A model generated the notes under the pieces. The model did not search any database and was not told the origin of the DNA. It saw only the letters and a list, made by a program, of their open reading frames with translations. 64,000 nucleotides of DNA from UBA1450 sp964452355 (GTDB taxonomy: Bacteria; Patescibacteriota; Microgenomatia; UBA1406; GWC2-37-13): assembly GCA_964452355.1 (NCBI GenBank), contig CAYVKV010000004.1, forward strand, positions 1-64,000, in the 5' to 3' direction. A program made the translations under genes and the position numbers. Shown here one piece after another: positions 52,778 through 62,855 of this stretch; positions within the stretch are counted from its first letter, which is position 1, and each line of letters begins with the position of its first letter.

Positions 52778-53641
52778 TTATACCTCTTCCTGAATAAGAT
52801 TTTTCAAAATATCAATATTTTTCTTGTCTGGGCCTGTATTATCAAAGCCAGGCGTTTCAATGATAAAAGAGATATGTTTCGTCCGAGGGTTATTGAGAAA
52901 GTTTTCAAATACCGTGATTCCAACGTGTCCTTCTCCAATATTGTCATGACGATCTCTCAAATCCCCAAGGTGATCTCTACTATCATTCATATGAACAACG
53001 GAAAGTTTTTGCAGTCCAATTTTCTCATCAAATGCATCAAGAAATTTTTCAAATGATTTCTTTGTCGAAAGATCATATCCTGCAGCGTGCAGATGGCACG
53101 TATCAAGACATACTCGAATTCGTTCATTTCCGACGTCTTCAATGATTTCTGCCAACTGATCTATTGTTTGTCCAATCTTTCGATTGCCGGCATTTTCCAA
53201 AATAAGAAGAGATTCTTTTGGTGTTTTATCAAGGACTGTTTTAATATTTTTCAAAAGGACGTTGTAATTTGATTTGTCTCGACAGGATAATGATGGATCC
53301 TTAGATTTAAAAGATCCGGTATGGACGATACTTCCCTGAACTTCAAGCTTTGGGGTAAGAGATAATTCATGGACCAAAGCGTTTATTGATTTTTCTCCTG
53401 TTTGACCCGGGTCTGCGAGATTGATGAGATACATTGCGTGAAAAAAAATCGGATCAATCTGCAATGAATGTTTTACTTTAATAAAAAATGCAATGTCCTC
53501 TTTTGAAATATTTGCAAGTTGCCATGTTCGGGGAGATGAAGAGAAGATTTGCAAACAATTTCCTTCTTTATTTTTAATACTTTCGAGCGCTTTGTACAAT
53601 CCGCCACTTATTGATAAATGGGCACCAAATTTGTGATACAT
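52778..53641 (-). CDS. nfo: endonuclease IV (AP endonuclease)
   Basis: 287 residues. Zn-site motifs: GAHLSISGG, LENAGN, CLDTCHLHAAGYD, HMNDSRDHLGDLRDRH(D) and IETPG. Cuts abasic sites in base-excision repair. 7 nt upstream of cca on the same strand. Confidence 0.95.
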   Translation of the reverse strand: MYHKFGAHLSISGGLYKALESIKNKEGNCLQIFSSSPRTWQLANISKEDIAFFIKVKHSLQIDPIFFHAMYLINLADPGQTGEKSINALVHELSLTPKLEVQGSIVHTGSFKSKDPSLSCRDKSNYNVLLKNIKTVLDKTPKESLLILENAGNRKIGQTIDQLAEIIEDVGNERIRVCLDTCHLHAAGYDLSTKKSFEKFLDAFDEKIGLQKLSVVHMNDSRDHLGDLRDRHDNIGEGHVGITVFENFLNNPRTKHISFIIETPGFDNTGPDKKNIDILKNLIQEEV

Positions 53642-53688
53642 CTTAATTTTTTTACACTATAATGATGACTATCATACCATTTTTCCAT

Positions 53689-54723
53689 ATGATCAAAGGT
53701 CTAATAGTCGAGATAATTAAGCGCAAAGTAACCCTGTTTTTATTGGTTATTTTTCTTCTCGTTGGTGTAATGATCGGTGTGTTTTTTACACGAGTACAGA
53801 GTAATATTTCGAAATTATTTGAACCACGATCGGAATATCGAAGTGGGTATACTGGTCTTCTTACCAATCCACTCCTTGATTGTGACAGCTACGAAAATAC
53901 CGGCATTGTGAAACTCATACCTCTCAAATCTGAAATTGAATCAATTCGACAATCTGCAATCGATAACGGTAATATAACAGAAATGTCAGTTTATTATCGT
54001 GATTTGGGAAATGGCTCGTGGGTCGGAGTTAATTTGGATGAAAAATTTGCTCCGGCAAGTTTATTAAAGGTTCCGGTAATGATTGCATATTTAAAGAAAG
54101 CAGAGAAGGACCCAACAATTTTCCAAAAGACTATCACCATTCAGGACAATCCTAATATATCAAAGTTGACTCAAGAAATTCATCCAATACGTTATGCCAA
54201 AGTGGGGGAGACGTATACAGTCGAAGAGCTCATTAACCTCATGATTAGTTCCTCTGATAATGTCGCAAAATATGGATTGACTCAGCAACTAGAACAAAAC
54301 TCTGTGGGTGAAGTATTTGTCGATTTAGGATTAGTGCTTCCAAAAACTAATATTGAAGATAACTTTATGTCCGTGAGAGACTATTCAACCTTTTTTCGAG
54401 TTTTGTATAACGCGACCTATTTGAATAGAGAAATGTCTGAGAAAGCTCTCAGTTACCTCACGAAAAATGACTATGACAATGGTTTACGATCTGGTCTTCC
54501 TGCAAATATGGTTATTGCAAGTAAATTTGGAGAGCGCTCGATAGAAGATGAAAAAACAGGAAAAGTCATTCATCAGCTGCACGATTGTGGAATTGTGTAT
54601 TTTCAAAATAATCCATATATTGCTTGTGTGATGACTCGTGGTGAATCGTTTGAAAAGATGGGTTCAATAATTGGAGACGTCTCAAGGGCAATTTATAATC
54701 ATACAGTAGATGCTCAACAATAG
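53689..54723 (+). CDS. class A beta-lactamase-like serine hydrolase
   Basis: 344 residues from Met10; the first ATG (53662) overlaps a TATAAT. Helix (about 12-35). SxxK in PASLLKVP, SDN in SSSDNVAKY, and KFG in SKFGER in place of KTG. Probably a secreted transpeptidase-fold enzyme rather than a drug-resistance gene. Confidence 0.8.
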   Translation: MIKGLIVEIIKRKVTLFLLVIFLLVGVMIGVFFTRVQSNISKLFEPRSEYRSGYTGLLTNPLLDCDSYENTGIVKLIPLKSEIESIRQSAIDNGNITEMSVYYRDLGNGSWVGVNLDEKFAPASLLKVPVMIAYLKKAEKDPTIFQKTITIQDNPNISKLTQEIHPIRYAKVGETYTVEELINLMISSSDNVAKYGLTQQLEQNSVGEVFVDLGLVLPKTNIEDNFMSVRDYSTFFRVLYNATYLNREMSEKALSYLTKNDYDNGLRSGLPANMVIASKFGERSIEDEKTGKVIHQLHDCGIVYFQNNPYIACVMTRGESFEKMGSIIGDVSRAIYNHTVDAQQ

Positions 54724-54750
54724 AAGCGTGTCTCTTCTTAAAAATAATAC

Positions 54751-54787
54751 TTGACATAAATTAGCAGAGTTGCTATTATATTGCTAA
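54751..54787 (+). promoter_or_regulatory. hrcA operon promoter with degenerate CIRCE
   Basis: TTGACA (54751-54756), 17 bp, TATTAT (54774-54779). TTAGCA (54761-54766) and TGCTAA (54782-54787) span exactly 27 bp, the CIRCE span, but the inner CTC/GAG bases differ. Two small hairpins lie in the leader (e.g. 54819-54837). Confidence 0.7.
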
Positions 54788-54866
54788 TGAGTATAAAAAA
54801 TGTGTACTCTTATCATATTCTCAAGTTGCGGTTGAGAGTTATTATTGATATCAATAATTTTGTAAT

Positions 54867-55604
54867 ATGGATGAATTAACACAGCGGCAGATCGATATTT
54901 TGACCGCAATAATCAGAGAATATACCGAAACTGGGCAACTGGTTGGTTCTGAGATTCTTGAAAAGAAGTATAAATTGGGTGTATCGCCCGCAACCATCCG
55001 TAATGAGATGGTAGCACTTGAAAAAAAGAACTATTTGCAAAAAGCACATTTTTCATCGGGGAGACTTCCTTCTCCAAAAGGATACCGTTTTTTTATCAAC
55101 AATGTGATGAAGGAAAAAGAACTTTCCACTGTTGATGAAGTTGCATATAAACACAGCATTTGGGATGAGCGGGAAAAAAGATATCGAATGCTCTCGCAAG
55201 CCAGTAAAGTTCTCGCACAAAGAACTGGGTTACTATCTTTAGTTGCCACAAATTCTGGAGAGCTTTATTACTCCGGAATGTATCACTTGCTTGAAGATGA
55301 GGATATGTTTGACAATCTTAAATCAAAGCAGATTTTCGAACGACTTGATGAAGTAAATTTTTGGGCGGAAATTTTGCGACAAACACATGTAAGTCGAGAA
55401 GAGCTCTATTTCATTTTGGGAACCGATGATTTTAGAGATCCCATTTTTGACTCGTGCTCAAGTATTTTTGGTGATTTTGAGGCAGAAGGAATCCGAGGAA
55501 TTATTGGTGTTGTCGGGCCGAAGTATATAAAATTCGAACTGATCGCTCCTCAAATTCGATTCTTTTCACACCTGATTGAAGATATGATCAAGGAGCAAAA
55601 ATAA
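54867..55604 (+). CDS. hrcA: heat-inducible repressor HrcA (short form)
   Basis: 245 residues; usual length is about 340. Winged helix (about 1-75) with LTQRQIDIL, VGSE and VSPATIRNEM. The middle insert is missing. Likely binds the CIRCE-like site upstream. Confidence 0.88.
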   Translation: MDELTQRQIDILTAIIREYTETGQLVGSEILEKKYKLGVSPATIRNEMVALEKKNYLQKAHFSSGRLPSPKGYRFFINNVMKEKELSTVDEVAYKHSIWDEREKRYRMLSQASKVLAQRTGLLSLVATNSGELYYSGMYHLLEDEDMFDNLKSKQIFERLDEVNFWAEILRQTHVSREELYFILGTDDFRDPIFDSCSSIFGDFEAEGIRGIIGVVGPKYIKFELIAPQIRFFSHLIEDMIKEQK

Positions 55605-55630
55605 TTATGTAATTAATCGAAAAATATCAA

Positions 55631-56122
55631 ATGAAAGCGAATAAGAAACAAAAAAAAACTGAGAAAATTGAAGAAGAAGTTATGAAGGATAGCTCTGAAT
55701 TGGTAGAATGCAAAGCACAAATTGAAACATTGAAGCAGCAATATTTACGAACTTTAGCAGACTATAAAAATCTTGAACATCGGATGGATCAGGAACGATA
55801 TCGGATGCGAAACAATGTGAAGCGTGAGTTTGTCGAGCAACTGCTACCCGTACTTGACAATCTCGAGCAAGCTGAGGTTTTCAATACAGATCCTGGGTTG
55901 CGAATGGTTAATTCGTTATTTCAGCAATTTCTTCAAAATCTTGGCGTTGAAGAGGTCAATCTCTTAGGAACAGAGTTTGATCCTGCAAAAGCTGAGGCAA
56001 TTGAAGCGATTGGGGGAAAAGAGGATAATATCGTTGTTGAGGTTTTGCAAAAAGCATATCAAATCGATGGGTCAGTGATCAGACACGGAAAAGTTACGGT
56101 CAGTAAAAAAACAGAAAATTAA
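55631..56122 (+). CDS. grpE: nucleotide exchange factor GrpE
   Basis: 163 residues. Coiled coil (about 20-75), then the beta domain with GTEFDPAKAEAIEAIGG and VLQKAYQIDGSVIRHGKVTV. Resets DnaK. Confidence 0.94.
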   Translation: MKANKKQKKTEKIEEEVMKDSSELVECKAQIETLKQQYLRTLADYKNLEHRMDQERYRMRNNVKREFVEQLLPVLDNLEQAEVFNTDPGLRMVNSLFQQFLQNLGVEEVNLLGTEFDPAKAEAIEAIGGKEDNIVVEVLQKAYQIDGSVIRHGKVTVSKKTEN

Positions 56123-56158
56123 TTCATTTACATTATTTATTAGTTACACTATTCAACC

Positions 56159-58081
56159 ATGTCAAAAACAATAGGCATTGATCTCGGAACAACTAATTCG
56201 GCAGTTGCAGTTATGGAAGCCGGAAAACCAAAAATTATTTATTCTCAGGAAGGACGAAATGTCATTCCGTCAGTTGTTGATCCAACGAAAAGAACGGTTG
56301 GAGATGTCGCAAAGCGACAGCTTGTACTAAATCCAACAAAAACGGTATATTCAATAAAACGCCTCATGGGGCGAAGAGCTGGTGACAAGGAAGTAAAAAC
56401 TGAGCAGGCATTTCTTCCCTACAAAATCACTGAAGGGAAGGAAGGGCATATTGTCGTAGAAATTGAAGGAAAGAAATATACTCCTGAAGAGTTATCCGCC
56501 ATGATTTTGAAAAAAATCAAAGAAGATGCTGAAAGTTATCTCGGGGAAAAAGTTGATAAAGCTGTTATTACTGTGCCTGCATATTTTGATGACGCACAGC
56601 GTCAAGCTACAAAACAAGCAGGTGAAATTGCAGGACTTACTGTGGAAAGAATCATCAACGAGCCAACTGCAGCGGCACTTGCCTATGGTCTTGATAAGTC
56701 ACATGCGCATACGATCGCGGTATACGATCTCGGTGGCGGAACCTTTGATATCACCGTTCTTGAGCTTGGTGATGGTGTTTTTGAAGTGAAAGCAACAAAT
56801 GGTGATACCCATCTTGGTGGAGATGATTTTGATCAGATAATCATCAATCATATTGCTGATGAGTTTAAAAAAGATCAAAACGTTGATCTTCGAAAAGACA
56901 CTCAAGCCTTACAACGATTGAAAGAGGCTGCTGAAAAAGCAAAAATTGAACTCTCTTCTTCTCAAGAAGCTGAGATCAATTTGCCGTATGTGACCGTTAA
57001 AGACAATAATCCGCTCCACTTAGTACAAAAAATTAGTCGTGCAAAGTTGGAATCATTGGTTGGCGATCTGATCAAACGTACCTTTGGACCAGTTCGCGCA
57101 TCACTCAAAGATGCAAAGATTGAGGCAAAGGATATCGATGAAATCATTATGGTTGGCGGCATGACTCGTATGCCAAAGATAGTTGAAGAGGTAAAAGCTT
57201 TCTTTGGAAAAGAACCAAACAAATCCGTAAATCCTGATGAAGTAGTCGCAATCGGCGCTGCAATTCAAGCCGGAATATTGAGTGGTGATGCAAAGGATGT
57301 AGTTCTACTTGATGTGACGCCACTCACCCTTGGAGTTGAAACACTAGGATCTGTTATGACGCCACTTATTGGACGCAATACAACGGTCCCGGCAGCAAAG
57401 TCAGAAGTTTTTTCAACAGCTCAAGACAATCAGACACAAACACAAATCCATATCCTTCAAGGAGAACGACCGATGGCTGCCGACAATAAATCACTGGGGA
57501 CATTTACGCTTGATGGGATACCGCCCGCACCACGTGGCGTACCTCAGATAGAAGTTACTTTTGATATTGATGCAAATGGCATCTTGACCGTCACTGCAAA
57601 GGATAAAGCAACCGGAAAATCTCAAAGTATCACCATTCAAGGCGGAACGGGACTTTCTGACGAGGAGGTTGAGAAAATGAAAAAAGCAGCCGAAGAGCAT
57701 GCCGAAGAGGATGAGAAACTTAAGAAAGTCATTGAAGCCAAGAATAAGGCGGAACACATCGTGTATACTGCTGAAAAAGCGCTCAAAGATGGCGGAGATA
57801 AAGTCCCAGAAGATGTGAAAAAAGAGGTTGAAGAAAAAATCAAGGAAATGAAAGAACTTCTGGTAAAACAAGATATCACTCATGAAGAGCTTGATAAAAA
57901 AATTGGTGAATTTTCTGATTCTCTTCAAAAAATTGGACAAGCTGCTTACAAGTCTCAAACACCTCCAGAAGGTGCTGCTGCTGATGCAGGTGAAGCAACA
58001 GAAGAAACAAAAACTGAAGAGAAGAACGAAGATGCCACAAAAAAAGAACCGAAAGTTGAAGAGGGAGAAGTGGTCGAATAA
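56159..58081 (+). CDS. dnaK: chaperone DnaK
   Basis: 640 residues, full length. GIDLGTTNSAVAV, GTFDITVLELGDG, and acidic C-terminal tail (about 605-640). Confidence 0.98.
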   Translation: MSKTIGIDLGTTNSAVAVMEAGKPKIIYSQEGRNVIPSVVDPTKRTVGDVAKRQLVLNPTKTVYSIKRLMGRRAGDKEVKTEQAFLPYKITEGKEGHIVVEIEGKKYTPEELSAMILKKIKEDAESYLGEKVDKAVITVPAYFDDAQRQATKQAGEIAGLTVERIINEPTAAALAYGLDKSHAHTIAVYDLGGGTFDITVLELGDGVFEVKATNGDTHLGGDDFDQIIINHIADEFKKDQNVDLRKDTQALQRLKEAAEKAKIELSSSQEAEINLPYVTVKDNNPLHLVQKISRAKLESLVGDLIKRTFGPVRASLKDAKIEAKDIDEIIMVGGMTRMPKIVEEVKAFFGKEPNKSVNPDEVVAIGAAIQAGILSGDAKDVVLLDVTPLTLGVETLGSVMTPLIGRNTTVPAAKSEVFSTAQDNQTQTQIHILQGERPMAADNKSLGTFTLDGIPPAPRGVPQIEVTFDIDANGILTVTAKDKATGKSQSITIQGGTGLSDEEVEKMKKAAEEHAEEDEKLKKVIEAKNKAEHIVYTAEKALKDGGDKVPEDVKKEVEEKIKEMKELLVKQDITHEELDKKIGEFSDSLQKIGQAAYKSQTPPEGAAADAGEATEETKTEEKNEDATKKEPKVEEGEVVE

Positions 58082-58090
58082 AAAGTACCT

Positions 58091-58954
58091 ATGAATTATT
58101 ACGAAGAACTGGGAGTTCCAAAAAATTCTACTCCTGCAGAATTGAAATCAGCCTATCGCAGGCTTGCCCTCAAATGGCATCCTGATAAAAATAAATCAAA
58201 AGAAGCTGAGGGTAAATTTAAAAAAATAAACCAAGCGTACGAAATACTTTCAGATCCAAAAAAGAAAGATGTATATGATCAAGTAGGTCATGATGCGTAT
58301 ACTCGATCAGGTGGACGAGCCTCGGCCGGTCAACCAGGAGCAGGATTTGGCGGACAAGGTTTTGGTAATTATTACACCAACATGGGTGGTGGTGGACAAG
58401 AAGTCAATTTTGATTTTGGTGGCGTAGACCCGTTTGATATTTTTGAGCAGTTTTTTGGTTTTCGATCTCCTCAAAATGGTGGTCAAAGACAAAGAAGATC
58501 ATCCTATCAAATGAACCTGACCTTTGAAGAAGCGGTGAAAGGAGTAACGAAAAAAACAGTTATTAACGGAAAGGAAACCTCAATTAAAGCGCCTGCAGGA
58601 GTAGACAACGGCACACGAATTCGATACTCAGATTTTGACATCGTAGTTCAGGTGCAACCAAGTAAAGAGTTTCGAAGAGAGGGACAGGATTTATATCTTC
58701 AACATGAGTTGAGCATCCCCGAAGCAATTCTTGGAGGTGTCGTCTCGATCAAAACCATTGATAAACCACTGAAGCTTAAAGTCAAGCCAGGGACGCAACA
58801 TGGCTCGATGACGCGACTTCGAGGAAGTGGCGTTCCTCATCCAAACTCAAATCAAAGAGGAGATCAGTATGTGATTTGGACGATAAAAATGCCAACCAAT
58901 CTCTCAGGGAAAGCAAAACGGTTAATTGAAGAATTGAAAGGTGAAATTCGTTGA
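58091..58954 (+). CDS. dnaJ: DnaJ-like co-chaperone (CbpA type, no zinc finger)
   Basis: 287 residues. J domain (1-65) with HPD, a Gly/Phe-rich linker, then C-terminal beta domains. The four CxxCxGxG repeats of DnaJ are absent. 9 nt after dnaK. Confidence 0.92.
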   Translation: MNYYEELGVPKNSTPAELKSAYRRLALKWHPDKNKSKEAEGKFKKINQAYEILSDPKKKDVYDQVGHDAYTRSGGRASAGQPGAGFGGQGFGNYYTNMGGGGQEVNFDFGGVDPFDIFEQFFGFRSPQNGGQRQRRSSYQMNLTFEEAVKGVTKKTVINGKETSIKAPAGVDNGTRIRYSDFDIVVQVQPSKEFRREGQDLYLQHELSIPEAILGGVVSIKTIDKPLKLKVKPGTQHGSMTRLRGSGVPHPNSNQRGDQYVIWTIKMPTNLSGKAKRLIEELKGEIR

Positions 58955-59080
58955 GAATGACCGTGAGCGAAGTAAGTCTGGTAAAATAGAGCATCCGGTG
59001 GACTGGGGATTTATTGAAGTTAATTTCGATCAAATAAGTTTTAATTCATGATTAATAATAATTAGTAATTCTATTTCAAA

Positions 59081-59641
59081 ATGGCAACACAAGCAGGAAA
59101 TTTAAAACGAGGCGAATTTATCAGTCATCAAGGAGAGATCTGGCATATTCAAAAAACTGAATTTTATTCTCCCGGAAAGGGTTCAGCACTTATGCGCACG
59201 AAACTCAAAAATGTAAACTCAGGAAAAACGATTGACTACAATTTCAAATCAAATGAATCAATAGAGGGTGTTGAAGTTTCAAGCATCGAGATGCAGTATC
59301 TTTATAAAGATGCGGAGAACGCATTTTTTATGGATAATCAATCGTATCAGCAGTATGAATTGTTACTTTCGGTGATTGGATCAGTGATCGACTATTTTAA
59401 AGAAGGAGAGTTGATGTATGTTTATGTTCATGATGATAAAGCGCTCAATATTCGACCACCGGTGAGCGTTATTTTGAAAGTAATTCAAACAGAGGACGCT
59501 GCTCGAGGAGATACGGTTAGTGGTGCAAAAAAAGAAGCAGAGCTTGAAACTGGTGTGAAGGTCATGGTCCCTCTTTTTATCAAAAAGGGTGAGATGATTA
59601 TGGTAAATCCAGAGATCGGCGAATACACAGGCAGAGCATAG
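59081..59641 (+). CDS. efp: elongation factor P
   Basis: 186 residues, three beta domains. The tip loop is SPGKGSA with Lys33, the usual modified position. Relieves ribosome stalling at proline runs. Confidence 0.96.
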   Translation: MATQAGNLKRGEFISHQGEIWHIQKTEFYSPGKGSALMRTKLKNVNSGKTIDYNFKSNESIEGVEVSSIEMQYLYKDAENAFFMDNQSYQQYELLLSVIGSVIDYFKEGELMYVYVHDDKALNIRPPVSVILKVIQTEDAARGDTVSGAKKEAELETGVKVMVPLFIKKGEMIMVNPEIGEYTGRA

Positions 59642-59662
59642 AAATAATAATTGAAAAATAGC

Positions 59663-60283
59663 ATGCTCACAGTAGGTAAACTTTTGCACAAAACAAGAAA
59701 CGAACGAGGAATTACTCTCATTCAAGCTGAAAAGCATACGCGCGTTCGTCGTCGATATTTAAGTGCAATTGAAGACGAGAACTGGACATTATTCACATCT
59801 CAAGTATATATTGCGGGGGTAATTCGAAGTTATTCATCATATCTTGGTCTCGATCCCGAAAAAGCAATGGCATATTTTCGACGAGATTATGAAAAGAAAG
59901 AGCACACTACTTTCAAGAAAAAACTTCCCCGATTACAGTTTCTCCCAGAAACGCAAAAATTAGTGATTGGTGCATTTTCGGTAATAATTCTTTTTTTTGT
60001 ATTCTATTTTGGATATCAAATTAATTTATATTTAGCTCCACCAAAAATTACGATTATTGCACCGGAAAAACACTCATTTCGAAATGTTGAAAAAATCACT
60101 ATCATTGGTCATACGCAATCAGAGTCGGTAGTCACAATATTTGGCGAGGAATTATTTCCCAATGAACTTGGCATTTTTGAGTATGATTATCCTTTGAAGA
60201 AAGGTACAAACACACTTGAAATCAAAATTAAAGGAGCAAACGGAAAAGTTACGAATCATATTGAGCAATACTCACTTGAGTAA
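59663..60283 (+). CDS. RodZ-like HTH membrane protein
   Basis: 206 residues from ATG at 59663 (frame starts with TTG at 59651). HTH (about 1-70: TLIQAEKHTRVRRRYLSAIE), helix (about 100-122), then an external beta domain. Probably shape/division related. Confidence 0.8.
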   Translation: MLTVGKLLHKTRNERGITLIQAEKHTRVRRRYLSAIEDENWTLFTSQVYIAGVIRSYSSYLGLDPEKAMAYFRRDYEKKEHTTFKKKLPRLQFLPETQKLVIGAFSVIILFFVFYFGYQINLYLAPPKITIIAPEKHSFRNVEKITIIGHTQSESVVTIFGEELFPNELGIFEYDYPLKKGTNTLEIKIKGANGKVTNHIEQYSLE

Positions 60284-60284
60284 G

Positions 60285-61580
60285 CTATTTTCCCAAGGCA
60301 GCATACAGATCCTTCACTGTTTTGCAATTGTCTGATGAATATGTTTTGCTAAACCGCAGTCTCTTTCCCTCATTGATTACTTTGGTTTGACTAAAAACTG
60401 ATCGAATTTCGCCTAGTAGTCCGACTTCACCCGTAAACATGGTTTTTGTTGAAATGGAAATATTTTTAACTGAAGATATGACCGCTGCAACTATCCCGAG
60501 ATCCGCTGCGGGAGACTTAACATCAACTCCTCCAACTACATTAACGTATAAGTCATATTTGCCAAGCGAGATATTCAGATTTTTTTGTATGACCGCAAGA
60601 AGCAAGAGTACCTTATTGTTGTCGACACCTCTTACAACACGGCGCGGCATAGACAAAAATGTAGGGGAAGCTAACGCTTGAATTTCAAAAAAAAGTGGAC
60701 GTTTGCCCTCCATCACCCCTACAATTGATTTTCCGGGAACGTGCAGTTCATTATCGCCTTCGACAAACGCAAGGGGATTATCAACCTCAACAAGACCCGA
60801 ATCTTTCATTTCAAAGATGCCGATTTCATCAGTTGAACCGAAACGATTTTTTTGTGCGCGTAGTATACGGAAATTTGAAACTCGTTCACCTTCAAAATGC
60901 AGGACGGCATCAACCATATGCTCAAGGGTCTTTGGTCCCGCCACATCGCCATCTTTTGTGACGTGACCCACGATCATAATGGGCACGCCCGACTCCTTAG
61001 CGAGGCGAATAAGCTTTGATGTGGCTTCACGAAGTTGTGACACATTTCCCGGAGGACTATCGACATCTTTTGAATATACTGTCTGAATGGAGTCGATTAC
61101 TATGACATCCGGCTTATGCTTCATTTCATCAATGCCATCGATAATTCCCTCAACCTGCAGGGTATCTGAAAAAACAAATGAGGGAAGTTGAAGCTTCAGT
61201 CTGTCGGCGCGATCTTTGATCTGTTCAGCAGACTCCTCTCCTGAAATGTACACGGTATTGAGATTTTTTAGTCCCTGCAAAAGAAGTGTGGATTTTCCCA
61301 CCCCAGGCTCACCAGATATGAGTATTGCAGAACCCTTTACCATTCCGCCTCCCAGAACTCGATCAAACTCAAACATTCCCGTTGAAACACGACGATTGTC
61401 GAGAGGTTTTATTTTTTGAAATGAAGTTTTTGAAAATGATTGTGTTTTGCTTGATTTGGTTTTGTCAGGTTCGCCGATTCCACGAGCTTCTTTGAACGTT
61501 TCCCACTGTTGACAGTTGGGACACCGTCCGAGCCATGCAGCAGATCCTTCGCCACAATTTGAACAAATAAAAAGAGTCAT
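60285..61580 (-). CDS. radA: DNA repair protein RadA
   Basis: 431 residues. N-terminal zinc finger (CSNCG, CPNCQ), Walker A GEPGVGKST, RadA motif KNRFG, and the C-terminal Lon-like domain. TACAAT ends 6 nt before ATG (leaderless). Confidence 0.96.
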   Translation of the reverse strand: MTLFICSNCGEGSAAWLGRCPNCQQWETFKEARGIGEPDKTKSSKTQSFSKTSFQKIKPLDNRRVSTGMFEFDRVLGGGMVKGSAILISGEPGVGKSTLLLQGLKNLNTVYISGEESAEQIKDRADRLKLQLPSFVFSDTLQVEGIIDGIDEMKHKPDVIVIDSIQTVYSKDVDSPPGNVSQLREATSKLIRLAKESGVPIMIVGHVTKDGDVAGPKTLEHMVDAVLHFEGERVSNFRILRAQKNRFGSTDEIGIFEMKDSGLVEVDNPLAFVEGDNELHVPGKSIVGVMEGKRPLFFEIQALASPTFLSMPRRVVRGVDNNKVLLLLAVIQKNLNISLGKYDLYVNVVGGVDVKSPAADLGIVAAVISSVKNISISTKTMFTGEVGLLGEIRSVFSQTKVINEGKRLRFSKTYSSDNCKTVKDLYAALGK

Positions 61581-61688
61581 AGGTATATTGTACCTGAGAC
61601 TTTTTGAATGTAGCCAGTGGAAGGATCAAATATATTGTTATAGCTTCCTTTCATTGAATTTACAATCTTTTCTGTTAGAATTAGCTGT

Positions 61689-62795
61689 ATGGTAATTGTA
61701 AAAAGTGAGTTTACACTGGCATTGAATCAGGTCGCATCCGAACGTGGGATTACGGTGGTTGAAGTAATCGAGTCGATGCAAGCCGCTATTTTAGCCGCAT
61801 TTCGAAAAGAGCATCCAGAAATTGCAATCGGAGAAGAAAATGATGTGGATCCTGGTGTTGAGGTGAATATCGATAATGTTACGGGAGAAACTCAAATTCT
61901 TAAAGATGGAGAAAATATTACTCCTCCGGGGTTTGGGAGAATTGCAGCACAAACTGCACGGCAAGTTATTATTCAAAAAATCAGAGAAGCAGAAAAGAAA
62001 ACAGTCATTTCTCATTATCAGGATCAGGTAGGAAGCTTAGTTCGTGGACGAGTTATTCGACGTGATTTAAACAATATTTATATAGATATTGGGAAGACCG
62101 AAGGTGTTGTTCCCCGAGATGAGCAGATAAGAAATGAATCGTATGTGGTAAACAACAAGTATGTGTTTTATCTAAAAGAAATTGCAACAACTTCAGCAGG
62201 GTACTCTCGCATTATTCTTTCTCGCACCCATCCAAATCTTATTTCAGAGCTTTTCAAGCGTGAAGTGCCTGAAGTAGGAAATGAGACGGTAGTGATAAAA
62301 AAAATTGTACGAGAACCGGGTGAACGAGCAAAGATTGCCGTTTTTAGCAGCCAAAGTGGCGTGGATCCTGTTGGCGCATGTGTCGGTCAAAAAGGTGTTC
62401 GTGTACAGACGGTGACCGATGAGTTGAATGGAAAAGAAAAAATTGATATTATCCAATGGAACGAAGATCCAAAACTATTTATTATTAGTGCATTATCTCC
62501 AGCGGATGTACAAGCAGTCGAGCTTGATCATGAGGCAAAACGTGCAAGAGTTACCGTTCTTGAAGCACAGGCGCCACTTGCCATAGGGAAAGGTGGAGTA
62601 AATGTAAATCTTGCAGCGAGACTCTCAGGCTTTGAAATAGATATTGTTCAAATAGATGATCCAAATGCTCCAAAAGAAGAAGACAAGCAGTCAGCAAAAG
62701 AGCAGGAAAGTGAGTCTGAAATTGAAAAGCCAAAAAAGAAACGAAGCAAAAAGAAAACTGAAGAAACAAGCAAGGAAAAGCCAAGTGAGGAATAG
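61689..62795 (+). CDS. nusA: transcription factor NusA
   Basis: 368 residues. N-terminal domain (1-125), S1 (about 130-200), two KH domains (about 205-335, VGACVGQKG and AIGKGG), then a charged tail. TAGAAT ends 7 nt before ATG (leaderless). Confidence 0.95.
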   Translation: MVIVKSEFTLALNQVASERGITVVEVIESMQAAILAAFRKEHPEIAIGEENDVDPGVEVNIDNVTGETQILKDGENITPPGFGRIAAQTARQVIIQKIREAEKKTVISHYQDQVGSLVRGRVIRRDLNNIYIDIGKTEGVVPRDEQIRNESYVVNNKYVFYLKEIATTSAGYSRIILSRTHPNLISELFKREVPEVGNETVVIKKIVREPGERAKIAVFSSQSGVDPVGACVGQKGVRVQTVTDELNGKEKIDIIQWNEDPKLFIISALSPADVQAVELDHEAKRARVTVLEAQAPLAIGKGGVNVNLAARLSGFEIDIVQIDDPNAPKEEDKQSAKEQESESEIEKPKKKRSKKKTEETSKEKPSEE

Positions 62796-62855
62796 AGTCT
62801 GACAGGTATTCTCCAGAGATCTCACCATTCATACTAATTCAATTATCATATCGAA

